A stretch of DNA of 64,000 nt from Medicago truncatula (Eukaryota > Streptophyta > Magnoliopsida > Fabales > Fabaceae). The translations under genes and the position numbers were made by a program. Below the pieces are notes generated by a model. That model ran no database searches. It was not told where the DNA came from and was given only the letters and a program-made list of their open reading frames with translations. The stretch lies in NCBI RefSeq assembly GCF_003473485.1, contig NC_053048.1:47985755-48049754 (forward strand), written 5' to 3'. Positions within the stretch are counted from its first letter, which is position 1. Each line of letters opens with the position of its first letter. This document shows positions 35,803-48,574 of this stretch, piece by piece.

Positions 35803-36033
35803 GAAAGTTACCTTTCACATGGGAGAAATTGTTAAAAAAATGGGTCCAATTGTAGTTAATAGTTCGGCTATAGTTTTTTTTTTTTTTTTCTCAAAAAAAC
35901 TATCGTTGGACACTTTTTAAAGCGGTCTAATCATTTTTTACGTTGATTTTAACCGACTAAAAGAGTGATTGAGCCATCGAACTGTAGTTGGACCCGTTTT
36001 TTAGCGATTTCTCCGGTGGAAAAGGTAACTTTC
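35803..36033. mobile_element. Mutator-type MITE, 231 bp, perfect 9-bp TSD
   Basis: Inverted arms start GAAAGTTACCTTT and continue GGAGAAAT, AAAAAxxGGGTCCAA for about 55 bp. The flanks ATAAAACTA at 35794-35802 and 36034-36042 are identical over 9 bases. Contains a T-run at 35873-35890. No ORF. Confidence 0.85.
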
Positions 36034-36042
36034 ATAAAACTA

Positions 36043-37937
36043 TGAGGTAACAATGTGTACTCACGTGTTGATAAGTGGAAGGGGAAGTGCTTAAATTGGC
36101 ATCAATGTGATGACAGTGGTTGACGTGCACGAATGATTAACGATGATTTTGTTACTATAATAAGTAAAATCCAATGGTAAAAACAAAGAAACCCATCACA
36201 TGTGAAGATGCTCTTAGTATACATAGCTAGAGACTATAGTGTGAGGTACGGAATAGAAGAGAAGAGGAGGGGTGTGTAGTAGTAATACTGTGGTGGTGGG
36301 TCTAAGAAGAGGAGACAGCAGGAATCGTAATGAGAAGAAGAGGTGAGTTGTGGGTCAGCCTTCTGTTCTGCTGACCTGACCCTCGTGCGGCCCTCTCTTT
36401 CACTTCGTGGTCCCAAACTCTCCTTAATTACTCCTTTCTTAACCTTTTCGTTCCACTCACCCCCCTCTTCTACACTATTTTATTTTTTAAAAGACCAAGA
36501 GAAAGATATGTTAAAACAACATAATAACAACATAACAAATGTTAGGATGAAAAGATACAATAGTCAAAGATTGCATAAAAGATATCAACGAGTAGTGATA
36601 TTTGAACCACCATTTGAGACAAATTTGGTAACAATTTTTTTCTCTCTTTTCATTGGTCAAAAACAATAGAGAGAGGAAGGAAGAGAGACAATAAAAACAT
36701 AATGTGAGTATGAAAGAGAGTTCTTAAAAAGTTGTCACAAAGTAGTTGTAAAAATATCATTTCTCATGTAGCAATGTCAATGAATGGAAATCAAAATGGT
36801 AATCAACTAAGATGTAAAACCATCATAAGAATCTGAGTGGTTGAAAGCTACATAGATAGTAATCGTTAGAAAAAATTAAACCATTAACTTTAGACTTGAT
36901 CAATAGTTTAACCATGTCAAACTTTCTAATTGACCGCATGGATGCTAATCAAATCGAACGAAGACATTCAATTACTTTTTTTTCATTAGATTTTAAACTT
37001 ATAAATTGCACCAAATAACAAAAGCCCTGTTTGTCAATGCACAACTGACTTACACAAATTTCTGTTTTCAAAATGCTTATAGAAATGATTAAAAATCTCT
37101 CATTTAACTTCATCCACTCTTTCCCATTAACCATAATGCTTAAGATAACTTTGTTCCTTTTTCTACTTTTATCCAAGCCATGAAATTTTTTCATGTTTTC
37201 ATCACATTATTTCAATCATAAAATGCTCGACCTCTATCTTTAAATCATAAAACTCTCGACCTCTACCATTAAAGACTACGGTTTACTTGTGACAAAGAAA
37301 GTATTTTATGCACCAAATCTTTTCTTTGATATTGTTCCTCTAAAGATAAACTTTCCTCCTCCCTGTATCATCTAAAAGTTGTAAAGACAATTTAAACTCT
37401 AAGATCCTCTCTTCAATATATTGGCTATACTTCTTGTGCCAATCACAAATACTATTCGTCATCTTTTTAGATTTTTCCTTCAACACAAAATCACCCTAAC
37501 CAGATTCTCGAATATCATTCCAACTTTCTTTTACAAAATCATGGTAACCATCAAAATCTTCCTAACACTTAAGCATCCTAAAAGGGTGAGGGCCCCAACT
37601 AAGTTGAATATCGCACAACACAATTGACACATGATTAGACAGCAAAAACTATCAAGTCTACTTAAGACCTTACCATCTAACCTTGATTAAGTGAACTTTC
37701 TCCCATTTAAAGGTAAACCAATCAAAGTTGAATTATCAATAAACTCATTAAAAGATTATGTATCATTCTCTCTTAAATAATCAACATTCCCCTTTCGATC
37801 CAATTATGGCCAAATTGAATTAAAATCTCCACAAACACAACATATCACCCACTCATCACCTATAACTTTCTTATATAATTTGACATATTGTTGATAGTTT
37901 GACAAAATTCGATCTTTCTATAAATAGTTATTCTAGT
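36043..37937. other. Gene-free region
   Basis: A CT/GA-rich part near 36240-36480 looks promoter- or UTR-like (it contains a small hairpin GTCAGC...GCTGAC near 36355-36376), but no gene follows. The rest is AT-rich with no recognised feature. Confidence 0.45.
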
Positions 37938-37946
37938 ATTTTTTTT

Positions 37947-39147
37947 AGGCTTATTAGATCCGCTGGTCCCTCAATTAATTTCCATTTTTCATTTTGGTCC
38001 CACAATTGATAAAAAGTATCTTTTGATCCTTTAGATTTTCCTCCATTTGCCGAATAAATCCCGACGGTTAACTTTAACCCAAATGATGTATATGGTGGAC
38101 CAATCTTAAAAATGGTCCACCATAATCTTTTTTATTAAAAGATGATTGTTAGATCATGCATGTCTATTGTATCTTCCGGTGAGTCAACAACACTTAACCC
38201 TTTTTCCCATTTCTTCATCTTCATCCCTCTCATCTTCATCATCTTCTTCGCACAACCTCATCAATCTTCAAACTCAACCTAGAAAATCCAGTAATTTTAA
38301 AATTAATAGTACATAATCTTTGCCCCCGTGAATGATCGTCCATTTTCTTCATCTCTATTCCCTCAATCAACCTCTTATTTTTTATTGTTGACTTTCGAAA
38401 TCATTAACTAGAGATGAAATGAAATAAGTGAAATGAAAACTACAATCTAAACAGTGAATCGGAACCAAATCCGATTCAAAATCTCCACCACCGGTGATGA
38501 ATAGTAACGCAGATTCAAGGTCCTGGAGAGAGAAACGCAGAAATTCCACCATGGCTTTGAAATGATTCGGATGGGTTGGGTGATAAGGATTGGATTTGAA
38601 ACGCAAAAACGCAGAGAAAGGGGAAAATCAAGGGTTTGTTGGATTTGAAATGATTCATATGGGTTTGGAGATAAAGATATGATGTTGCTTTTAATTGAAT
38701 GTTGTTAATTCCATCATGGCAGAAGTGAAAAAGAAACAACAAGAAGCAAAAATGGGTTTGACAGAAGTGAAAAAGAGATGGGTTTGCAGGTATGAAGAAT
38801 AAGATCAAAATGAAAGTTTAGTTTTGGATATGAAGAAGAAAGGGGTAAATCGGTAATTACCCATGTGTTTGGTCTTATTAAGGGTAAAAGAGTCCATTCA
38901 CATGTGAAAATCTAACGATTCCTTTTATGATAAATAGATTGAATGGTTAAAATCAACAAAATTAATAAGGTCTACGATGGACCACTTTTAATGTTGTTCC
39001 ACCATAGATATTTGGAGTTAAAGTTAACGGTAGGGATTTATTTAGCAAACGGAGGAAAAGATAAGGGACCAAAACGTACGTTTTATTATTGTGGGACCAA
39101 AATAAAAAATGGAAATTAATTGAGGGACCAATGGATATAATAAACCT
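37947..39147. mobile_element. Mutator-type element with ~200-bp TIRs, 1.2 kb
   Basis: Both arms start AGG(C/T)TTATTA and share TGGTCCCTCAATTAATTTCC and TTTTGGTCCCACAAT, continuing inward to about 38150 and from about 38945. The T-rich flanks 37938-37946 and 39148-39156 match at 8 of 9. The interior (38150-38945) has no protein I can recognise. Confidence 0.75.
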
Positions 39148-39455
39148 ATTTTTTATTATATTCTTGATGTCATATTAAATTATGTTGTTTCTTTTTTTTT
39201 TTTGGTCAAGAAATTATGTTGTTTATGATACTTCATGGTTATTTAGTTTCCCGCGTGCTTTAAGTTTTTTCTCGGGCCTTTTGCCCATGTGTATCACCCA
39301 TAAAAGTCAATTTATTATTGAGAAATGATATTTGTACAATCATTTTGTGACAACTTTTAAGAAGAAAAAAATGCTTTCAGAAATTCAAAAAGACATTTAA
39401 AAAAAGTTTTTGAAAATTAGATTTATCTAGCATAACATTCATAGTTTTGTCAAAT

Positions 39456-40330
39456 GAGTAAATAGTCAATTTCCCCCCTGAAATTGTAAGTTTCATCAAT
39501 TACTCCCCTGAAATTAACAAAACTTCAATTACCCCCCTGAAATTTCACAACATTAGTCAATTTACCCCCTCCGTCAAATTTTTCTGTTAGTGAACATGAC
39601 GTTTTGCAAATACCCCCCTAAAGTTTTGCATTATGTGCAAAATGCCCCCCAAACTTAAAAATTTATATTATTTTTTTCTTAAAAACAAACAATTAATAGT
39701 TAAATATTAAAACTAACTATTAATTTTGGAATTTGGGAAAACTACATGCATATATACATCAAAATAGGCTCCAAAATGGGGAAAAATATGTATTTTTTAA
39801 AGTGACAATAATGGGATGATTTGTGGATTAATATTGGGGGTTGTGTAGTTTAAATGGTTTGAGCAAATTGTTGAAGGAGTTGGAGGAGTTAAAAGACTGA
39901 GATGGTGAAGGAAAAAATATAAATTTAAATCTGATTATTAATTTGTTTGTAAACCTCTAAAAATAATAATTTGTTTATTAGAAATAACCATTATTGTCAC
40001 TTTAAAAATATACATTTTTCCCTATTTTGATGTATATATGTATGTAGTTTTTCCAAACTCCAAAATTAATAGTTAGCTTTAATATTTAACTATTAATTGT
40101 TTGTTTTTAAGAAAAAAATAATTTAAATTTTTAAGTTTGGGGGGCATTTTGCACATAAGTGCAAAACTTCAGGGGGTATTTGCAAAATGTCATGTTCACT
40201 AACAGAAAAATTTGACGGAGGGATAAATTGACTAACGTTGTAAAATTTCAGGGGGTAATTGAAGTTTTGTTAATTTCAGGGGGTAATTGATGAAACTAAC
40301 AATTTCAGGGGGGAAATTGACTATTTACTC
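39456..40330. mobile_element. Long-arm hairpin TIR element, ~350-bp arms
   Basis: Arms 39456-39814 and 39988-40330 are close inverted copies (end word GAGTAAATAGTCAATTTCCC), with a loop of about 173 bp. The flanks TTTGTCAAAT (39446-39455) and TTTATCAAAT (40331-40340) match at 9 of 10. A transcript would fold into a nearly perfect double strand of some 340 bp. The 9-10-bp duplication suggests the Mutator superfamily. Noncoding. Confidence 0.85.
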
Positions 40331-40340
40331 TTTATCAAAT

Positions 40341-43208
40341 GTACTAATTATAAATAAATAAAATTCAATCTACGGGTTTGAGTCGAGTGGAAGAAGTAAA
40401 CTCTTGCACTATGACAAATTAAGGGTTTTCTGTAAAGTACTGATTTTTAACAAATTAAATGTATATTAAAGTTAAAAAATTTAATTGAGAGAGTTGCTAT
40501 ATTAATGTTCAACTAAGATTGCATTAATTGATGCAAAAGAGAAAGGGAAAAAAACTCAATTTACACGTCCTTTCAATAATACGATGCAACATGGTGTTTG
40601 ATGATTTCTTCTTCTCCCAAGTCCCACCGACCATTATCAAATCCATCTTGCAATTTACTTAATTCGTGCAAATTTCTGATAAAACGTACTACCTTTTTCT
40701 AAAAAATAGATTCCATATTCAAACTTGAAGGGCTTGTTTGAATTTGTTGGAGATAATTCAGAGCCAATATAATTGCAAACAGTTGAAAGAAAGAGATTCA
40801 ATTGAAAGTAGTGTTATCAATTAGATCGTACTGAAATTGAAATTCCAATAACAGATCTGTGTCTACTTGTCCATTGTCTACTCTCGTGTGCACGTGCTCC
40901 TGGTACGGTGTAAAATTTTCTCCTTACTTCAAAGTGGATTTGGATTTGGTGAAGGAATTGTGTTACGTACCTTGAATGTCCCCGTTTAAATTGATGGATA
41001 AGATGGCTTGTTACCTTAGTAGCGGAACCAGAAATTTTGAATAATGGGAACATTATTAAATAAAATTTTTTGGAAGGGAGAATATGTGTGGTTGATTTTC
41101 GATTCCATGAAATAAGGAGGAAAGGTTTTCATTTTTCTCATTTAGAAAGAGAGATAGAGATGATTGTAGATGGGTTTAAAAATAAAATCTCACAAAAACA
41201 GCATTTGAGATGAATTTCTCATTGAGAAAGAGATAATTATAATGGATTTAGAAATAAAATCTCACAAAAACGACATGTGAGATGAATATTGTCCCCATTT
41301 ATATATGTCATCCCTCGACTGATGTGAGACTCTTTAAACGATAGTGAGACAAGGTGTGATAAAAATTGCTTATTTTAATTTTTAAAAATTAAATATATGA
41401 GAGAGTGTAAATTCTATACGGGTAGACAAGTATGGTAGGGGGGTGTCAAATATGTTTGTGCAGGCAGGAGCCCACTCAACCTTGTGTGTGGCTCCACCAT
41501 CGGTTTGTAACTGATTAAATTAATTTGTAACTTTAATCGTATGATTTCAAATCAATGACCCATGGAGGAGAATTGATGAGGATTTTTTCTGCTATTATAA
41601 ATGCATATACAATATCCTAATGCATATCGCGTCTTGTAAGAAATTAAGTCGGTACAATTGATGAGGGTTTTTTTGTGATGTATTTGCAAATATCTACGAG
41701 ATATATATTTTATGTTAGAAATGCAATTTTGAACTTCTTATTTTCACTAGTTCATAGAATTGGTCCCTGTTTGAAATTTTTCACTTTTGTCCTCTCTCCC
41801 TCACTCATATTTACATCAAGACTAAAAAAGTGATGATATGATATGTTTTAAATTATGTGACATGAGATACTATACTATGGACCAGAAACAAGGAAGTTTC
41901 GCATACGTGTGGATCAAAACATGAAACTTTAGCGCACGCACATGGACATGGAAAGTTGCGCGTACAAGGAACACCCGCGCATGTGACTCAATTAAGAAAT
42001 AGAATTCTTATTTATCCATTAAACACTCCCTCCATGTTCTTAAGGGCAATCCTACACTTTTAAGATCAACACATCCTTCACAAATTCTCAGAGATAAATT
42101 TTGGGGCATCATGAATGCTGGCTAAGAATATTTTACTTGTCATCAAACTCTTTTGTTGCAATTGATAAGGTTAGCATGGTGTTTTTGCATCTCATCCCTA
42201 TTCCCCTACAGTTTGTAGCTTTGTTCTATTGTGAAATTCAAAGGTATCCAATGTTACATGACTTTTATCCTCACTTTGAGGCAAGATAATATGTGTGCAT
42301 ATTGGCCTGTCGAAAATGGAACTTCTCAAAATTCTTCTTAGTTTATCTTTGTGTCCCCTACCCCCTAATCATCTTATTCTATCAAACATTATATGATGCT
42401 TAAGAGTTAGTATTTTCCTATGATCAGTTATTTGTCTGTTTCTTATCATCGTATAAAAAGATAAGTAGAGAAACATGTCAAGTCAAGAAAGTTGAGTTAT
42501 ATACATTTGGAGATTGTTTGATGATGGTGCAACTACCTGTCTTTGGGTATGATAAAAACAGATTTTAAATAAATTAGTTATGTAATACAATTGTAGTGAA
42601 AAGCTCCAAATTCTAATTTAAATTCAATTCTAAACAAAAACTTAATTTTACTTTGTGCTTGTTTAGTATGACCCTGGACTAGAGTCCTCAAATTGACATT
42701 GGTAGCTCAATGTAATTCAAACATGTTTAATTTAATTATGGATCTTTTTTAGTGTCAATTTTTTCTTTTTGGTTAACATTTAGTGTCAATTTTTTTGTTA
42801 AATAAACCGGTAGCATGAAAATCATATTTTTAAGGTGAATAAGTGAGATGTTCGGTATTCGAAATCCAACATTTAAATATATTATGTAATGTCTCAATTA
42901 AACTCACAATACTTTTTAGTGTCAATTTTAATTCACCAAAAATAAACAAAAACACATACACATATTATTATACTCCCTGTGGTTTTAAATATAAACAAAA
43001 ATCAAAATATCACGAGTGATATCCCTTATACATACTTATATTATATGTAATAAAACCGTTGGAGGTAGCTTTGATGTAACATTTTTTTTTTCAACACTTC
43101 CTTTAAATTTCATTTTTTTTTTATCTAATAAAATTAATGTTGATTCCATACTTTTGAAATAAATATAATATAGTGGTGCAATGCACATTATTTTCATCAA
43201 TAAAATAT
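40341..43208. other. Gene-free region
   Basis: 2.9 kb with no exon that I trust. An interval at about 41023-41502 has loosely inverted edges (GCGGAACC and GGTGGAGCC inward), possibly a decayed hAT-like element. A CTCCCTGTGGTTTTAAATAT word at 42974 is the edge of a Stowaway-like repeat. Confidence 0.4.
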
Positions 43209-43218
43209 TAGAGATTGT

Positions 43219-43365
43219 AAAGTGGTGGAATCGCCGTGAGCTTAGCTCAGTTGGTAGGGATATTGCATATTATATGCAGGGGTCGGGGTTCGAACCCCAA
43301 ATACCTACTTCTCTACAATTAAATTGTATAAGTTATCGCCACTAGGCTACTTGACCCAAAAAAAA
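43219..43365 (+). mobile_element. tRNA-derived SINE with 10-bp TSD
   Basis: Contains an RNA polymerase III A box (TAGCTCAGTTGGTAGGG) and B box (GGTTCGAACCCC) in tRNA-like spacing, followed by a unique tail and a short A run. It is bracketed by TAGAGATTGT at 43209-43218 and 43366-43375. The clover-leaf cannot close as a true tRNA, because the acceptor side does not pair. Confidence 0.85.
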
Positions 43366-44126
43366 TAGAGATTGTGTTCAAAATAGAGGATAGTATTTAG
43401 GTGACATTGATCAATCATAATATCACAATCCTTGTGAAAGAGAGAAAGAAACCACTTATGATATTGTAGTTGGTCAATATCAGAAATGTTTCTAAAATAA
43501 AATAGAATGTTAGCACAGCACCTCTACTCTCATGGAGGATACTATGAATACAGTAGGGCTGGGGAGGGGGACCCGGTGGAGAGCACGTGCAATCCTGACA
43601 AGGTTGAAATGTGAGTGTGTTGTGTCACCCAAAAGCAAATGAAAGTGCCACATTTCAACTTGTGTTTCTTTGTACGAACCCACTCACAACTTCACACGTG
43701 GAGACACACGTGTGACAGTTTCATAAAATTACTGCACACAACAATGATTAATTTACTTGTTTTCTTATTTATACCTAACCTATTACCTATATCTATTTTT
43801 AGGTTATCTTTCTCCAACTGCTTGTCAGTGCTGCCATAATTCCCGATCTCTTATTTTTTAACAAGCTTTTTGTGATAGCCTTGGATTATATATTCTCTTG
43901 ATTATCATTCTTTCGGTCTAAGTTGAGTTAATAAAAATTAAGGTTATGTTATCCGGGTCTTAAGCGTATTAGTTGAGGAAATAAAAAATGATAAGTTTGT
44001 ATTGAGTTCAATAATTTTTTAACTTTTAAAAAGTTAAATCTATCAATTTTCATTATTTCTCAATACAATTTTTTTAAATTTGTCCTTTTAATCAATGCCC
44101 TAAAAGCACTCTTTGACATTTCCTTA

Positions 44127-44714
44127 AGGCTTTGTTTGGATGCACAAAGAAAATGAAAGGAAAGAATGAGATAAGAAAGATTGTCTAGGGAAAGAAAAAG
44201 AGTAGAAAGTAAGAGGATTATTTTGGTTGTTTGGTATAAGAGAAAGTGGAATAGAAAGTTGGAGGAAAGAAAGACTTAAATTTAGTAATCGACATAAAAA
44301 CCCTTAAACAAAAATAATATGTTAGTTTTTTTTTGTTACAAATAATATGTTAGTTAGTATATATAAACAAATTGTCTATAGTAAATAAAAAAAGAAAAGA
44401 ATAAATAAATAAAAAGAAATTAGCGTGAATTATTTAAAAAAGAAGTTAGAGGTGAATTGAAAAAATAAATAAAAAAAGACAACAATTGAATAGTTAAACA
44501 AATAAAGAATAAATAATGAAAGTTGGGGCATATTGGTAATTTCAAACAAAACACTTGAAACTTTCGGTCCATGTGTGGGTGGAAAGGTTTCTTATAGGCC
44601 CCACATAAATCTTTTCTTTCCTTCACTATTTTAGAGAGTTCCAAACAATGGAAAGTCTTTCTTTCCACCACCTTTCTCTCCTCGTCACTTTCTTTCCTTT
44701 GAAACAAACATACC
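44127..44714. mobile_element. TIR element, GGCTTTGTTTGG type, TTA flanks
   Basis: Edges AGGCTTTGTTTGG and (inward) GGTATGTTTGTTTC, with purine-rich GGAAAGAAAG words inside both arms. TTA stands on both sides (44124-44126 and 44715-44717). This fits a PIF/Harbinger-like MITE, but the ends are short and diverged. Confidence 0.5.
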
Positions 44715-44717
44715 TTA

Positions 44718-47700
44718 AAATTAATGTATTTAGACAAAATTTTAAATCAGATATATTAACTTTTGTTTTGATCTAATATTTTCTTATAAAAATGACGGGA
44801 TGAATTTTTTACATGATTACATATCTTCAAATACTTATGTTTTCAATTTTTTTACAAAACTCCATTCATTTTATATTTTCCTTAGCAAGGATTAAATTGG
44901 AGTTTTCGGTCGCTAGTAGTATGTGGCTTCATTTGTACGAGTCAACTCAAATAGCATGATCATCCAACACCATCTGAATAATCAATTAGGTCAAATTCAA
45001 ACTTGTTTGTTGAGAGCCTGAGATTGATCTGCAAAATATTATAGAACTCAAATGAACCATAAACTCGAAAAAAAGAATAAAAAAAAACGGGCCTTAATTA
45101 GACTTGTATGTATGTATACTCACGATAAATGGGAAAATAAAAAAGGGGATAAGGATGGTTGATAAATTTGATGGACAGCAGTACAGTACATATACAAGGC
45201 ATACCCCTCCTCTTTCTTCAGCAGCATAATTGTTAGTATGTGGTATGATATGATGTTGCTCTCTCCATTATTATTTTACGGATCATATGATATGATTTGA
45301 TGTTTTTTCTAGCCAATTATTGTGTCACTAATACATTAGATCATTGCCAACCAACAATGTCACATTCAATTACAAAAATGAAGCTGGCTTCGATCTGTTC
45401 ACATTTATATTTGCAAGCGTAGCATCTGATTATCTCTACTTATGTGGAGTTTCGTTATCCAAATAACTACATAATTGTGGTAAACCTCTAATATCAGTTT
45501 GAAGTCACACATTAGATAGAAAAATGAGGGTTGAAAAATACATCAATGATTGAACTCATAAACTAAGATGTTGTAGATAGAGTGTTCAAATTTAAATTGA
45601 TCCAGAATAAAACCACAACTCGATTCAAAAAAATTAGATACCACAAAAGATTGAATATTATTGAATGTTTTTTAATGTTGTTTTGTAAAAAGACATTAGA
45701 ATTGGATTTCAAATCACTTTTTCAAAAATGAACCAAACCAAACAGAACCATAAATATAAATTTTAATATGTAATTATTATTTTTTGAAGGGTATTTTATC
45801 AGTATTATATCTAGTTACTAATTCGTTTCAAAGTTTCAAAAGTATTAACTTACTATTTTAAACTCTTAAAAAGTATCCTAAGAACATTCATTAGCATTTC
45901 CCTTATTAAAATATATCCTGTCATTTTATTTTATTTTAAGGATATATTGTCATTACGTTGTTTAATTATATAGACTTATCATTTTATTAAGTTTTTTTTT
46001 ATCCTGCTAAGTCCTTTAAATCTCATTATATGTACAATGGTACCCATTTTTATACATTATGTTACAAAAATACACATGTGTCTAATATTCGTCTAAAGTT
46101 TGGATGATAATCCTTATTGTAAATGGGTTCACCCATTATGCACTAATCAATAAAATTTTACTTATAAAAAACGTACTGGGGTAGAAGAATCCAAAGTTTT
46201 TTCTTTTATGAGAAAGGGGTAGAATATTTGATACTGGGATGGAATCCAAATTTTACTTATCAAAAGTTAGGTTTGGAAAATTTAATATTTGATATTGAAA
46301 TTATAATAATAATTAAATGATATGAAACAAAAAATAACTAACTTAAATTAGTTCCCTCAAAAAAAAAAACTAACTTAAATTAGTTGTGATTATTTCATTG
46401 TTTATATATGGTTACTTAATCAAATTAAAATAATCATATGTTTGTTTTTAACATCTTCCTCTTAAATCAGATAATACTTGTAATCAATTTAAATTTTCAC
46501 ACATTTATCTCTATTTTTACTTTTTCTCTCTTCACGATTTCTCTCCACAACCAAATACTCCAAAAATAATTGCTTTGGGGATTCATTACACTAAATTTCC
46601 ATGTGAGATTGCCTCTCAAATAGTTTACTTAGTCCAATCAGTGATATGCTCCAACTATCTTTGCCTCAATTCCTGTCTTCAGCATAGACGTAGTCATAGT
46701 CATTGATGGAAACTCTATCTCTCCCTCCCTCTAAACTCAACATTCTTTATATTAATTATTATTATTATATCTATCATACCAACCTTAGGACTACAAACTC
46801 GTGGCTTGTTTTCCTTTGAGGAACATGAGCCCTATTTCTCCTGCAAACATTGACTTGAGCCTTTGTGCAAGTCCCCCCTAATGTCCCATCAGTGAGCATG
46901 CGTGCTTGTTAATTTGACTCACAAATATTTCGGCCATTAACCTACTAGGATGTCATACGTTACGTACCATATTTTTGCACGTCTTTATTTTTCTAAGCTT
47001 TTTGGCTTATTCATAAGAGCAAAGGTACATTAGATTAGTTGGGAGACAGCAGGAACAAAATAATTAATAGCTTAAATTTATTTACTGACTGTGTGTAAGT
47101 TTTGTTTGCACATGTAAAATAAATATTTGTAAAGGTATTCTAAGAAGTAATCTATAAAAAAAATGGCCGCGTGGAGTTATTTGATTGAATATTTATATGA
47201 AAAAAAAAATACAATTTTAGTGTATACAAATTAAATGCAATAGTTATTAATCAAAGCAAAAGGAACGTGGTAAACAATTTTTACACGATTTTGCTCTAGA
47301 AAAATTACAGGATTTAACAATTTTTATTTAATAGCAAATGCTAACGACTATACTGGTCAATTTTTCACCCTATTGTTTGCGGCATTTTTAAAGAAACGGA
47401 TGCATTTTTAAAATATATTTCAATTCAAAAGGGAATTATTTTGTTATGTGAAAAATATTGCATAATTAAACATTTCAATATAATTATTGTCCTTAGAAAA
47501 TTTGCCTCCACCGATAGAAAATATGAATAGAAATCAAAGCCTAGATTGATCGAAGTTGAAAACAGATGTATTACAGATTCGGATTTGGGTGATTAAGCCC
47601 TGTGAAGAGGAGATTTGAGCCTGGCTGCGTACGTCTCAAGATTATATTAGGTACAAACACAAATCCATTTTTAAGCAAAAAATAATAAAATTGTTCATCG

Positions 47701-47780
47701 ATAGTTGCAACCTAATAATGAACGTTTTAGAGGAGTCTATTGAACAATCTTTTTAGATTTAAAGGTAAATGCTAACAAGT
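44718..47780. other. Gene-free region
   Basis: 3 kb of AT-rich DNA. I see no exon, TIR pair or RNA gene. A somewhat GC-richer patch near 46580-46960 could be old regulatory or UTR sequence, but nothing supports a gene. Confidence 0.45.
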
Positions 47781-47782
47781 TA

Positions 47783-48013
47783 CTCCCTCCATTTCAAAAT
47801 ACATGTCCAAATTTTACAATATGCACTGTTCATCTGACTTACTTTGACCATATTTTTTAACTAATGTATAAATGCAAATATTAACATGTAAGATGTTGCA
47901 TGATTTGTCTCGACAAATATTTTTAAAATATTAAATTTTTATAATTTTTTACTTTAGATAATTAAATATATTAACGGTCAAAATTGTGCATTGGTATTTT
48001 AAAACGGATAGAG
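47783..48013. mobile_element. Stowaway-like MITE, TA flanks
   Basis: Starts CTCCCTCCATTTCAAAATAC and ends GTATTTTAAAACGGATAGAG, with TA at 47781-47782 and 48014-48015. The TIRs are imperfect. Tc1/mariner-type size and ends. Confidence 0.7.
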
Positions 48014-48046
48014 TACTAATTAACAAATCAAATTTAAATTGTATTA

Positions 48047-48190
48047 CTCCCTCCGGTCCTTATTACAAGAAACAATTGACTTTTTAGATTCATTGAATAA
48101 TTAATGTATTTCGTTATAAATATAGACTAGATACATTACTTACACGATTAACCTAAAAAGTCAATTGTTTCTTATAATAAGGACCGGAGG
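48047..48190. mobile_element. Stowaway-like MITE, 144 bp, TA flanks
   Basis: Nearly perfect palindrome: CTCCCTCCGGTCCTTATTA at the left and its complement at the right, with TA at 48045-48046 and 48191-48192. The arms of about 40 bp share AAGAAACAATTGACTTTTTAG. It lies 33 bp from another element of the same class. Confidence 0.85.
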
Positions 48191-48574
48191 TAATATTTCG
48201 AAAGCGATGCACTCAATTTTGTAAACTGATACTTATATCTCGAGGTTTTATTTAGGTAATTATTCGCCTCTCGAATTGTTCAAAATTTTGCAAAAAACAA
48301 TCATCGGGGGTACTAGCACAATGAAATCCATTTTTAAGAAAAAAAAGTACTAACTAAAATTGTCAACGGAGAGTGATAATGAACAATGTAAAAGGGTCTA
48401 TTGAACAATCTTCTTATATTTAAAGATAAATGCTAACAAGTTTAGATCACTAATTAAGAAATCAAATTAAATTATATTATTCGGAACATGATGCACTCAA
48501 TTTTGTAAAAGTTTAAAAATTGTCATTTTCAACTCTAAAGTTTTATTATTGTCTTTTGACAAATAATATCAAAA

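Noticed and set aside
36350-36380. Small hairpin GTCAGC...GCTGAC as a possible microRNA precursor
   Set aside because: Stem is only 6-7 bp with a short loop, and no known plant miRNA sequence is present.
36343-36669. 108-codon plus-strand frame
   Set aside because: Composition follows CT-rich and then A-rich DNA, no recognisable domain, no splice support.
38382-38808. Two overlapping minus-strand frames in the 1.2-kb element
   Set aside because: Low-complexity Phe/Ser/Pro-rich reading of T/C-rich DNA with no domain; not supported as captured genes.
40817-41053. 78-codon minus-strand frame
   Set aside because: Overlaps what looks like a decayed repeat; no domain or codon bias.
42101-42289. 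62-codon plus-strand frame with possible splice sites inside
   Set aside because: Some protein-like words, but no family match that I can name and no adjoining exons.
43236-43302. tRNA gene
   Set aside because: A and B boxes are present, but the acceptor stem does not close and a SINE tail plus TSD follow.
44420-44737. 105-codon minus-strand frame
   Set aside because: Lies inside the TIR element at 44127-44714; composition reflects its GGAAAG repeats.
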